Below are positions 34,040-45,841 of a DNA stretch of 64,000 nucleotides, one piece after another. The notes under the pieces were generated by a model. That model was not told the DNA's origin, ran no database searches, and was given only the letters and a program-made list of their open reading frames with translations. The stretch covers positions 5,456,001 through 5,520,000 of the forward strand of contig CM048844.1 of assembly GCA_026545765.1 (NCBI GenBank), written 5' to 3'. The number at the start of each line of letters is the position of its first letter. The first letter of the stretch is position 1. The position numbers and the translations under genes are program-made. This stretch comes from Plantago major. Its lineage: Eukaryota; Streptophyta; Magnoliopsida; Lamiales; Plantaginaceae.

Positions 34040-34665
34040 CAACTATCATGCGGTTCTCTATTTTTCAATAATGAAATCCTCTGTATGTTCTCTATTTTTC
34101 AATAATGAAATCCTCTGTACGTAAGCTTTGACAAATTACAAATTTGGGACATCATCTAGGGGGGAATAAATCCTAACCCGGCATTTTACAGTACAGATCG
34201 TACCAGAAGCTATACATATAGTCACGAGTCGCAACATTATTTTCATCTGAATCCCTTGGTAACACTTTGCATAGGTTTTTTTTTAAAAGACATTTAGTTG
34301 TCTTCTTACTATACATTTTCATTGGTTTCTTTGAAAGATTTTAAAGTGTTCTGCATAACGCATTAAATTGAATAGCTAACGAAATTGACAAGCAGGCAAA
34401 AGATAAATAAGAAGCTATCAGCTGACAGCCTTAATATAAATATAGTACTATGCACTTGGTAAATCCAGTGAAGAATAATGTAACTGTGGTGTGGTTTTCT
34501 ATTTTTCAATAATGAAATTCTATGTACTATGAGCTTTTACAAAAATGGGACAACCACATGATTTGGTGAGGGGGGTGTGGAGGAATAGAAGAAAAAAGAA
34601 AATCATAACCGGCACTCTACAGATCGTACCAGACTACCAGAAGCTATACATATAGTCGCGACATC
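34040..34665. repeat. Direct duplication between the small-protein and RETICULATA-related genes
   Basis: The block from about 34040 to 34245 (TTCTCTATTTTTCAATAATG, TGGGACA, AACCCGGCATTTTACAG, CAGATCGTACCAGAAGCTAT, ACATATAGTC) recurs at about 34490-34665. Within the first copy, a 35-bp unit ending TCAATAATGAAATCCTCTGT is itself repeated twice (about 34052-34120). Non-coding. Confidence 0.8.
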
Positions 34666-34673
34666 ATTTTCAT

Positions 34674-37600
34674 CTACTGATTGTTTGTTTCCTCGATGTT
34701 GGTATCTTCAACATTGCATTCTAGCACAGCAGAGGTTGTAGGATCAGGAGACGGGGTTGAGATTTCCTCACTTTTACGAGCCTGCAGTCCGGTGTACCGT
34801 GCCAGATCAATCCATTGCTGCAACAAATCAAGAAAGATGAATTTCAGTTAGATGACATGAATGATGAAAACCGTATTTTTCAATTTTCTCCGTATCACTT
34901 GGACCAGCTTTATAACAGATTAACATGGCCAATACATGCACAGCAGCACAAGTTTGCACCAACAATTAAGAGCCATATAACTGAAACGAGAACAAATTAA
35001 AATTTAAAATTTCCATCCAGATTCTGTTTCTCACCTGGGTTCCCCAATAAGAGTTGATTGTTCGAGAGACGAAAGATATCATATTTACAAGTAACGCTTG
35101 GTCTGCAAACTGCTCTGAAATCCGGTGCTCCACTATTCCAGCAATGATCTGTACAAATGCAGATATCACTCTTCGTCATATACACTCACAAAGCAAAGTA
35201 ATAGACGATATAGATAGCATATCCGAAGAGAAAATCTCTCTTTGGACCTCATAAATTCATTCATAGTATTCACTAAAATGAAGAGCAATAGTAATACTGC
35301 TGTGATAGTAGCCACACCAAAACGACTGTGCCTTCATTTTTTTTTTTTTTTTTTTTTTTGGATGACAATTTGACATGCATACAAACAGCACATTGAACTT
35401 TTTAAGGTTACAGCTAAATGCAAAAGGCAAGGAGAGTCATAGACTTCACTTCTAGATTTCAGCAGTTACTCGAGAAACTGAAAAATGTGGGAGTAAAAAC
35501 ACATCAAGATCAACACTTATTCAGGAGTTGGTGCTGCAGAATTTACAAACTAGAATATTGCCCATGTTGCCAGGACACCAAAAAGGGATAAGATCCACGC
35601 ATCTTTCAGTAACGAATAACGATGATTATGATAATATAAAAAACGGAGACTGAAAGTTAAGAGTCACCAAAACAAGCTCACCCACCTGGTAACGCAGGTT
35701 TGCTGATGTTCCAAGAAAGGATGAATAAACAAGTGCTGTTTTTAATATGGGCGACCTTCTATTCTGTTTCTTTGTATCAAGGCTTGGATTAAGTAGCTTC
35801 CTTACTTCAAACAATACATTTGCAGAAGCCACTGCACTGATGCTAGAAATAAATCCAACCCCAGCCAGTTTCAGGCCACCAATAATTACAGATGCAATTC
35901 TGTGATTTAAATCCCAGTCCTTCCCCGCAAGATTTTTCTGAAACGCGTTATCTGGAATAGAACCCAAAAGACCTTTTAACGCTTCCATGCTGTCAGGCGC
36001 ATTAATGTCGCTAGCAGCAGATAAGAATGATAATGTAGGCGCTGGAAGCCACACTGTGAAAAAATCAACTACCACTCCCCTTGCCGTATCAGTGGCCACG
36101 TAATCAAGTTCCTCGAAGAAATTCTCTTTACGCCTCTCATACTGTGCGAGCAATGTAGTGGTGATTGATATTGATTCTTCTATTGCTAATCTATGTAAAA
36201 ACTTAGGATCTGCCAACAATCTCTCCCTGAAACCCTGTTCAATAACATAAAAATTCAATCTCACAACTAGAAATGAAAAGAGGATCAAGGTAGCATACCT
36301 GGAAACGATGGGTTAGTTCCGAGATCAGAGGATATTGCTCCAGATCAAAGAAATTTTGTAACACTTCTGGTGATACCAAACCAAGATCTAACCCATTCTG
36401 GAGGTCCTGATAAGCAAACAAAAATATGGTTAATTAGTACAAATGGGACAAAATTGGATGAAGTAAATTATCAGAATTTGCAAAATTTGTAGTCTAAGAA
36501 AAAACTGGATTTTTATCAAACCTCGAGTTAAGTAATAATCTTAGTCTCTGAAAGGTTAATACACTTTCTTATATTTCAATATCACGAGCTATCTGAGTAC
36601 AATTGCGTATTCTCAGCATAAAAATATCTTTTGCTTTTGAATTTATAGTTCGGGTAAAAAAGAAACAGCAGTTTCAAGATTTTCCAATAACTTTAGCAGG
36701 ACCATTGGCAACATAAGTGAAGCATCTAAAAGATAAAATGGGAAAGCTTCAAGGAGCAGTTTGACAAATATACCTGTGGTAAGGCTTCTCTCTTTCTACC
36801 GGCAGCGTTCATCACTCGAGCAATTTCAGCACGGTCAAAGCAGTTTCTACTGCAAGGTCTGGCTGCAGAGTACCACAAGAAATCTGCAACAGGGACTTCA
36901 CCCTCCCTTCGTATATATTGTCGTTCAGGGTCAAGTAATACAACGACTTGGTTTTTCTTCTGCATTTTCCTAGAAATCCGTGCAGGTAGCCCAGTTCCTC
37001 TGGATCCATATGCAACATGGCTAGCACCAGTGACTACTACAAGCAAGCCATTGGATCCACTATCTTTTACAGCATCTAAGATGGCTTGAGACATTGTGTA
37101 ATCCTCGACAACTCTGGCTTGTATGGAAAGATAAGAGCTTGGGCCATAAGGAGCAGACTGGATGGGAAAATTTATATCGGTATTAAATCTCCTAGAAATA
37201 GAAGGGAATCCTGAGATGAAGCCCGAACCAGCTGGTGGAGCATATCTTTTACGATCAGCTTTAGTCAGTCCATGAACACCTTCAGCTTGAACTGTCCGTA
37301 AGACCTATTGAACCAGTAAAGATAATAATAATTTCAGCTCCAATCTCAAGTCTTATTAACATATGGAGTGCAATTGAGTTGACTGACTACGAAGTATGCT
37401 TAAAACGTATACATAGATAGCAGTGCTTAATGCTCTATCAGGAAGGACAAGTAGAAAACTAACAGATACATACATAAGAACTTACAGGCTATGTTTCTAA
37501 ACATGAAGATATAATATTTGCAAGAGTTAGAGATCTCGTAATAATTCAACAATTACAGCTAATTAAAAGCTATCTGTCCTATTTTAAGTTTTAAATCTTT

Positions 37601-39045
37601 TAATGGCAGTAGTTTTTCCGCTACCCACGCATAATTATGCAGATATTGATTATTCATTTAGTCTCTCATATTCAGAGTCTATTCAAGCTGACCTACTTTG
37701 TTTCGACTGAAAATGAAGAAGAGAATTTTGTCATGGTCGTGTAATGATTAGCCAGAGCCAGAGGTAGTACCTCAATTGGCACGCCACATGCAAGCAGTCT
37801 AACTCCATTATCGCGGCAGTAAGTTAAAAGAGGTTCATACTCTTGCCAGCGTTCAGGCGTCCAATGTATCACAAAAGATTTCAGTTTGTCTCCATCAATC
37901 CTGCCACAAGTTACAAAACTCCAATAAGGAATGTTCTAAGCTACTGTACACTGGAGAACACAGGGAGCATGGAACATTAAAACAGGCACTCTTACTGCTA
38001 TCAAGATTCCAACCATGCCACCACCATAAAATTAATCTTTATCATTGATTCAAATTTAAACATTAGCAACTCTCCACTGCTCCGGTATACAATAACAAAC
38101 TAACTACTTATCATCTTATTATATGGATTATATTCACGTTCAGGAACTCTCACACACAGAAAAACTCGTTAAGTTTAGGGATACTTTCATCAACAATCTA
38201 ACGATGCTCTTTCCAACACAGCCAAAACAGAAACAAATTAAAGTTTCAAACTATTTCGAAATGCACAAACTTCTCTAGACTAATTAATCAACCTCATGTA
38301 AACACATTTCGAAAACAAAACTTCAATCCATGAATCATGATGCAATTAGTACTAACAGAAACATATCCACGGGAGTCTACGCAAGCAACACCTTCGAGAA
38401 ATTCAACAAAATCAGTCTAGTTTATCAGCATCAATAATCACAGTAACAAGCAATACAATACAATCAAACAATCAGAGAATCAGACCTCTTATCCATGAAC
38501 TGATTAAGCTGCTCCTGCAAATTACACGGAAAACCTTCCAACGCCAACGACAAACTCCTCTCCGCTTCCACACACCTCTTCCTCAAACTCTTCACAATCT
38601 CCAGCTCCACCTCCTTATCATCCTTAGTCGGAACCTGCTCCGCCTCACCCAAATACACAATCCTCGCATTCATCATCTTCTCCCACACCTTCCCCTTATC
38701 CTTCCCCATCGCCATCGGCTCTCCGATCACCGTCGCGTCATATATCCTCGAGCTAATCACCTCCTCCTTCTTAATCTCCTTCACCGGCTCTCCAGCCACC
38801 GATTCCTTTACCGCCGGTTCCGATTGCGCCACCGGCTTGTCGTCAGCTCTAGCCATGGCCGATCGGAGGGCGTAGGCTCCAATTGCGAGGAACGGAGTGA
38901 TGATGACATCTCGCCGCTTGGAGAGGCGAACTTCGCCGGAATGCTCGGGCTGGCGGCGGCTGCAGCAGACGGAGGTGACGTGGCGGCGGTTGTTTGGGAT
39001 TAAGTAGTGGCCTGGTGGTTTTACGACTAGAGCTTGGTGCTCCAT
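34674..39045 (-). CDS. RER5/RER6: RETICULATA-related protein (ChaN-like plus DUF3411), plastid
   Basis: Seven exons on the minus strand (39045-38486, 37900-37771, 37304-36774, 36406-36299, 36234-35686, 35148-35035, 34817-34674) join in frame to 711 aa. The N-terminus ([20 protein letters not shown]) suits a chloroplast transit peptide. Residues about 100-390 form a ChaN/DUF399-like domain ([39 protein letters not shown]). Residues about 420-665 are the RETICULATA-like DUF3411 domain with hydrophobic segments ([36 protein letters not shown]). This two-domain form matches Arabidopsis RER5/RER6 of the plastid envelope. RER genes affect leaf mesophyll development and leaf reticulation. The donor and acceptor choices all keep phase, so the model is firm. 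Confidence 0.9.
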
Positions 39046-39362
39046 TTTTGGGTTTGAGTATACTGTAGAGTTGGGAGGTTCTGCTACATAATTTTCCGAG
39101 AAGGGGAAAAAGGAGTATTTTGTGGAAAATTAGGGGGCTTTATGTGAATAATGAGTGGCAGATATAATTGGTGGATATTAATTTTAAGTGGCTGGTTTGG
39201 TAGTTTGGGTCTGTGGCTGGTAATGTTACTGCGTCAGCTTGCCTTGCACTTGGATTTTGGCATTTTGCTCCGTCGCTTCTTTATCCAGGGAAATTTCGTA
39301 CACTCTTGACTCTTGAGAAGCATTATTATCTGTAAAAATCAGTAAATTTGTAATTTTTATAC

Positions 39363-39572
39363 GTACCATAGAACTTTATACATTACTAAAAAAGGAAGCT
39401 ACCTCACACCCAACAAATAATAAACAATCTCAACTTTACACATAAATTACACCTTTTGCCACTCAAAATACACTTTTGTCCACTTTTTACATACTTTATC
39501 ATTACTTTAACTTTTCGCATAAAACTGCACGCTAACTTTAATGTATAAAGTTCTCTGGGACGGAGGGAGTAC
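39363..39572. mobile_element. Stowaway-like MITE, left end damaged
   Basis: The right end, reverse complemented, reads CTCCCTCCGTCCCAGAGAAC then TTTATACATTA. The left side retains CCATAGAACTTTATACATTA but has lost the CTCCCTCC terminus. TA follows the right end. About 210 bp, AT-rich. Confidence 0.7.
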
Positions 39573-39652
39573 GTAACACCCGAACCACTAAAATGCGTAC
39601 ATAGCCGTCTTATAGGCTTAAAATGGAATAAATAATTCACAAAAAAATTATC

Positions 39653-39852
39653 ATGAGAGAAAGTCTCTAAATCACTTATTTAGAGACGGTCTATATTATT
39701 AATAAAATCATCCATGTTATTAATCAAAACGTCTATGTTGTTAACAAAATAAGTCTTATTGTAATATGAAAAAATATTAATATTGAAAATATCGATGATT
39801 TTCTTAACAATATAGGTCCGTCTTTAGATAATTTATTTAGAGATCATCTCTT
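39653..39852. mobile_element. MITE with about 58-bp inverted repeats
   Basis: The left arm contains TCTCTAAATCACTTATTTAG and AGACGGTCTATATTATTAA. The right arm, reverse complemented, contains TCTCTAAATAAATTATCTAA and AGACGGACCTATATTGTTAA. The two arms form a long imperfect hairpin. The TGAGAGA...GACGG termini resemble those at 43655 and 43963. Superfamily not assigned. Confidence 0.7.
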
Positions 39853-40200
39853 AGAATACTTGCTCTAAATAATTAGTTCCAAGATCAAATTTCACCATGT
39901 GTGAAATTTTCTGATTTACTATAACTTTTAACTTGAACCTGATACAACTCCGTTGCGGTTTGAATTTGACTTACGTAGTTTTACTCAACAAATCATTTCA
40001 AACATTATTGACAAAGCAGGCAGACCTTTCAAGAGCCAAAAGGAAAATTACCCGCGCAAAATTTGATTTCTCAGCCCTAAATGACAAAGGACCGATTCAT
40101 TAATCAACAGAAAAATCGGGTCTTGTCTCTATGAAGAATTCTCCAAGCAAAAAATGGAATCTTATCTTATTAATTAGCTCGTGCTTGCTTGGATTAGTAA

Positions 40201-40300
40201 TAGTACTAACCCGTGGCGATACCACGGTATAATTTAATTTTAATAATAAATAAAAAGAGGGGGATAAAATAAATTAATCGACAAAATAAGATAGCCAAAC
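40201..40300. repeat. Repeat copy 1 of a pair (second copy 41727-41822)
   Basis: TAGTACTAACC...CGATACCAC is followed by a TTTAATTTTAATAAT tract and GGGGGATAAAATAAATT in both copies, 1.5 kb apart in the same orientation. The CCGTGGCGATACCACGG motif is a near-perfect palindrome, intact only in copy 1. Such motifs occur at ends of some plant transposons; identity is not established. Confidence 0.7.
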
Positions 40301-40473
40301 ATCCTTGTGAAGAATATATATTTTGAGGTTGCTTGATAAGCAACGTTGATCGTGGTGTCCTTCTTCATTCAATACTATATCATTGAGTAATTTTTTATGA
40401 ACTAGTACTCATGTAAAATAATACTATCATGACAGATTTGCTTTGAAAGGGTAGAATTGTTCGATCTAACGGT

Positions 40474-40610
<137 letters not shown>

Positions 40611-42930
40611 CAACCCGTTGGGTACTGAACGGGTTCGGATTCTCTACCCGTACGTAACCCTTTAATTAGTATTCTCTCTGATCAGCTTCCTAGCTTTCCT
40701 TATTTTGTGTACCACTACAAACTTTCCTAAGCTTAATTAGGAAACTTTTTATGCCACCCATTAATTCTATATTATTCATTTTTCCTACTTCAACATCACT
40801 TTCTTCATTCTCTCTCTCGTACTTTATCAACATAATACCCCACATAAATCAATATATTATTATTTTTCCTTAATTGAAGAGAAAGTAGCCTTATGAAGTT
40901 TTCATTAATTGGACCGGAGGGTGTAACTAATAAATGTTTTTAAAAAATGTATTCCTCAAACCCGAAGCAAAATAAAATACAAAACTGTATAACACAATTT
41001 GTTCCCAACAATGGTATGTGGTCCCCACCCTACACACACTTATTATTTTTATAAATAATTTCACATGATACGGTGTTTTATTTGGCACCCATCCCCAACA
41101 CCCCTCCCCTAGTGAAAAATGTACTTTTTATTAACTTAACCATAAATGTTGCGGTTTAGGTATTGTTACAAATGTATGGAACATGTTCGAGTTTATGCCC
41201 GATCCTGACCTGAATGTCATTATTGTGGGCAGCTTTGATAGACCCGACCCGTTTATAAGTAATGTGACAAAATACCAGTGTAGTAAGATATAGTCCGGCA
41301 TAACCTCAATAGTGTTCCTGACTCTTAGTTAATTGTCGTGACATAGTAAACACGTATAGAAAATGTATGCCCTAAAATCTATAATACAAAATAGTTTATC
41401 ATTTATACACATGATGTGAAATTTAATATTGTATATGATTTTTTCTAACTAAGGTTCGCCGGTACTCGAAGATGTATTTAAATGCAAATTCCTTAAATCA
41501 AAACTCACCAATAGAATACAAACTAACACAACTTTAAACGTTCTCTCAAGTTAAAACATTATAAGGTTATATGAGTTGCATCATTGTAAATTTGGATCAT
41601 CTCAGTAGTTTTCCTTAGATATATAATCCACTCCATCAACATATATTTATTGTACCAAAATGTTTTAATTCAGTTGAACATGTACACTTAAACTAATTCT
41701 CATGATAACTATGACTTAAATAAATATAGTACTAACCATGACGATACCACATTATAGTTTAATTTTAATAATGTATAAAAGGGGGATAAAATAAATTGAC
41801 CGAGATAATTAGAGTATCAAACTAATAGCAGTTATGTGAGTCTCGTATATAGGCTTTTAAACGGGCGAGGTACAGCCCGGCCTCAACCCATTCATCACCC
41901 AACATGTTGATACCTAATACTCTTTTATCGGTCCTTTACCCATACCTTTTCCGGTAATTAGTGATGGGTACGGGTTTGGAAAAATGAACCCGTCCAACTC
42001 GAAACCCCAAACCACCCCTCCCCCCATCCCCGCAAAAGTTTTTATTGCACTATTTTAATCATAAACTATGGTGTGGGCCGCATATTTTATCAAGTTTTCG
42101 ATTTTTGGGTCTTGTTACATGTACGAACGGGTTAGAGTATAGATCCGATTTGAACCCACAAATTTATTTTGAGCAGTTATTGTGCAGGTTTGCTTCGAGT
42201 TGGATAGAGCCCGATGCATTTATAATCCTATTAATAGACTAAGGAATCGTAGGAGCTAGATGAAGAAGAAGAGTTATGAATAATTGGTGGTTTACTGATT
42301 TTTGGTGAGAATGGATTAGGATGAGAGTGAGGAATAGAGATGAGACGATGAAGATAATAAATTGTTAGGGTTCAGAATAAATGAGAGTATATGTCCAAAA
42401 ACTTGATTGAATGAAGTAGTATATAACTAATTAGAAATTTGGTGATTTAGAAAAATTTGTTTAAGATTTTAATTTTTCAGTTGTGGAATATAATGCCTAT
42501 ATTATGTATATGAATAATATGACTATGTGTATGATGGAATAACAGTTAAATTATCAAAGTCATTGTTTAGGCTTTGTCAAAGGATCTTCGGGCTGGATCA
42601 AATTTATATCAGATTAGCCGGAAGTGTCAGCTATATACCGAAACGAACATCAGACGCGCATTCATTAGATTTAGATCGGGTCGGATTGAACCATATCCAT
42701 AAAAATCTATTGAGATTACCTCATTGTCATAAGAGACTTTAGTAGCTCATTATCAAGAAACCCAGTGAGAAACCACCACACAATCTCATGAAGCTATAAA
42801 TTTGTGTGGTAATATTCCTGTGAAACACAATTGTAAAATCTCATTTTACACAATTATGAGTCTAAATTGTTGCGACATAATCATATAAAATTATTTCACT
42901 TTAATACTCATCTAAACTCCAGTCTGATCC

Positions 42931-43050
42931 AGAAGGGCCCTGGCCATGGAGACCCTAAGAAATCAGTTTCATTATCATGCAATATAAGAAGGGTTCTTGG
43001 CATGGAGACCCTAAGAAATCAGTTTCATTCTCATGCAATATAAGAAGGGT
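42931..43050. repeat. 56-bp tandem duplication
   Basis: Two units at 42931-42986 and 42987-43042 begin AGAAGGG and share CATGGAGACCCTAAGAAATC and TCATGCAATATA. A third start (AGAAGGGT) follows at 43043. Units differ by a few bases. No gene is recognised around it. Confidence 0.88.
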
Positions 43051-43654
43051 GTAAGAACGTCCACGAATGAAGATACTTCAACTCTGCCTTCTTCCTTTTT
43101 CTATCTCAATTCCTCCATTTTGTCACCTAAGGCAATTGGACGCAACCCTTTTTTGCCTCTTCCTGAGGGATTCACCCCCCTTCCCTTTCCAGTGCACATA
43201 GTGAATCCGATCCGCACCGGCTGTCAGTGAAGAGATTGACATGACTGAGATATTGACATTGGTAAAGAATCAATATTGACAGAAGAAAAGAATCGAAAAA
43301 GATTTAGTTGCCTCTACTAATACTGATGGAATTTTTAAAAGTTAGTACACATGCCCATATAGCAGTTAACATAATTTTTGGGGGTATAACTTCCTAAGAT
43401 CTATTATTATTGGTTCCTCCAGATGAGACTTAATATAGCTCAACACTTAATCTCAGTTTTCGTTATTTACATGTTTCTTAAGTGTATATTCTTTCGTTAA
43501 CATATTTAAAACGACCATGCGGGTACCCCGTGTTAAAGAATCTTATATAAGCGAATGAAAAAGTCACAAATGGTTGAATAGTATGTGAATTTTTCTAATT
43601 GACACTAATTATGTACTAGTTAATCACAAATTCTTGTAAGATACATGCATTAAT

Positions 43655-43868
43655 GAGATACTTGAGAGACTGGTTGATATTATTAAATATATTTATAATG
43701 TTTTAAACAATATCAGTAATGCTTTATGAATAGACATTTTATATATTTTTTATGGATATATATATCAGGAATGTTCTTAGTAAAATCTCTAATGCTTTTA
43801 AATATAACTGTAATATTTGTCTGTCTCTTTTAATCTTTATAAGATCGTCTCTCATGATACTTACTCTT
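43655..43868. mobile_element. MITE-like element, copy 1
   Basis: The left end is GAGATACTTGAGAGACTGGT. The right end, reverse complemented, contains AGTATCATGAGAGACGATC. The AT-rich interior has repeated AATGTTTT/AATGCTTT words. A second, partial copy lies 308 bp downstream. Confidence 0.6.
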
Positions 43869-43962
43869 GATTAATTTGACACTAATTTCCTTTCAAAGAT
43901 ACAAAATTAATCGATTTGGTCTAGATGCAAATACGAATGAATATAATGTTAAATTTATCAGT

Positions 43963-44140
43963 GAGATACCTGAGAGACGGATTGATATTTTTTAAATATA
44001 TACATAATGTTTCAAATAATATCAATAATGTTTTATGAGTGTACATTTTATATTATGTTTATATATATGTATATCACCAATGTTTTTATAAAACCTCTAA
44101 TGTTTTTTATATAAAAATAATGTATGTGCCTCTCTTTTGT
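43963..44140. mobile_element. MITE-like element, copy 2 (right end lost)
   Basis: Starts GAGATACCTGAGAGACGGAT and follows copy 1 (43655) in the same order through TTGATATT, AATATCA.TAATG, ACATTTTATAT and AACCTCTAATG/AATCTCTAATG. The right inverted terminus is not found. Confidence 0.6.
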
Positions 44141-44206
44141 GTGGAAAGTATAATAAAAAAAGAAAAGAATTATTAAAAACAAGATGTTTAAAAGCATCGA
44201 TGTCTT

Positions 44207-44806
44207 TTAACATATGTATATCTCTTTTTCACATAATACATATGTTGTTTTTTTTAACAACATAGGTATATCTCTTTTTAACAACAAATGAAGACTTGAT
44301 TCCGACTTGTCTCCACACACAATACACACTTCCTCCTCTAATATGTGCCGCCTTTTTAACTCACCGGAGGTAGGTAGAGAATTGTGTAAGGCACGCCATA
44401 GGAAATGCTTAATTTTACCTGGTAAGTTCCAAACAAAGTTCCAATCTTGTTTTACATGATTGGAAGAAGAGCCCTTCACTGCTATTCCAGCTCTCTCCCT
44501 CTGATCCATAGCCAAATGATAGGCTGAGCATACTGAATAACGACCATTCTTTGAATAATGGCAAACATGAATGTCCTCGACATCTTTATTGGCGATTGGA
44601 ATCTTAAAAATCCCCAATACACCATCCTGCCAAAACAAATGGTTAAGAACAGACACATCCCAAGCATTAAGGCTAGAATGACCGAGAGAGGAAACTTTCA
44701 AAGGACTCTCAAGATACAAATCAGGTGTTTTCGGTTTAAAAGAGTGATGGCCGTATCTACTTATCGTTCCAAATATCAATGGAAGCACCATATACCCACT
44801 CTCCAA
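44207..44806 (-). mobile_element. LINE relic with zf-RVT domain
   Basis: A 199-codon minus-strand frame reads through the post-polymerase region of a plant L1-type LINE (NAWDVSVLNHLFW; IPIANKDVEDIHVCHYSKNG; YSVCSAYHLA). It continues into the zinc-binding zf-RVT segment (IKHFLWRALHNSLPTSGELK; CIVCGDKSESSLHLLL) and then degenerates. The second Cys/His pair of the zinc site is lost. Polymerase and endonuclease parts are absent. It is a different copy from the one at 1-1250. Confidence 0.88.
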
Positions 44807-45218
44807 CGTAAATCAGCATAAACTGAAATAGCATACTATATATATGTTTAGGATCCTTGCCAATGAAAGATTTAAATGGCAAAAAATAGAAGTGTGCGAA
44901 GAATCTCACTGCATCTTCACACTTATAAACTTACTATATGGATCCTTATCCACACTAAATCTCACTGATTATAGTTTATAAATTTACTAACAAATATCAA
45001 TGTCGAAGACGCAAACTTCAAATATCATGTAACAAAGAGTACCAAAACTGTGAAATCTCGAATTGGCGTACATATATAAGAAAAATAATCATCTATGAAA
45101 TTAGTTGAGTTAACTACCTTTACTTAGGAGTTAGGACTTCGAGTCTCACCGGCTAAATCTGAAGTACATATGAAAACCCAGAGTGTGTGATTATAAGAAA
45201 CACTTTGTGTTTTTTCTG

Positions 45219-45332
45219 CATATGAACCTGAAACAGAGCCGATGGGATTAAATAAGCCAACATTTTCTAGTTAATAACATATGAACCTGAAACAGAGCCA
45301 TTGGATTTAAATAAATCAACATTATATGGTTA
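45219..45332. repeat. 59-bp tandem duplication
   Basis: CATATGAACCTGAAACAGAG followed by CC...TGG.ATTAAATAA..CAACATT occurs at 45219 and again at 45278. Units differ at several positions. Non-coding. Confidence 0.8.
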
Positions 45333-45584
45333 GTATACTGACACTGTAAAGCCAAATCTAGACATTATTTAGTTATCAATAGTGTAAAATCAAATTTGGA
45401 CATATTTAGAGGCTAATTATACATGCTAAAATTAATCATTTGCATTTGAGTTTCATAATACACCTTTGCTTCCACCCTAACAGGATCAGGCAAGAATTGT
45501 CCAAACGGATTGAATATGTACAACATGTATGTATCTACTCACTTCAAGCAGAGTCCTAAATTAGTAAAGTACATCATTCTCTGT

Positions 45585-45776
45585 TCAAACGGTAAAAGAT
45601 GGTGAAGTAATTTTCCATAATTCATTTGCTTCATCTACGGTAAGAAGATTTCGGAGATAATCGAATGACTTCGCAAAAACCAGGCTGGAGCTGGTTTCAG
45701 AGATAATCGAATGACTTCCACAGATTCTTTCCCTCTTCTTCGATCCACTGTGCTTCAATGCGATTCCGCTGGCCAT
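45585..45776 (-). CDS. Doubtful short gene or gene relic, 63 aa
   Basis: A minus-strand frame encodes a 63-aa Ser-rich peptide with no domain I recognise. Two things give it slight support: a good TATA box (TATATAAATC, about 45841-45832) lies some 60 bp upstream, and the start context is clean. Against it, the frame is short and includes a direct repeat of GATAATCGAATGACTTC (about 45655 and 45701). It may be the remains of a longer gene. Confidence 0.2.
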   Translation of the reverse strand: MASGIALKHSGSKKRERICGSHSIISETSSSLVFAKSFDYLRNLLTVDEANELWKITSPSFTV

Positions 45777-45841
45777 GATAAAAATCGAAAAATGAACTTA
45801 CGAATTGAGTGTGTTGGCTGAAGAATGATACGGATTTATAT

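Noticed and set aside
35337-35360. Poly(T) run in a RETICULATA-related intron, as a possible retroelement tail
   Set aside because: No target duplication or element body found next to it.
42045-43230. Several 65-70 codon frames
   Set aside because: No domain, no splice partners, and overlap with tandem repeats.
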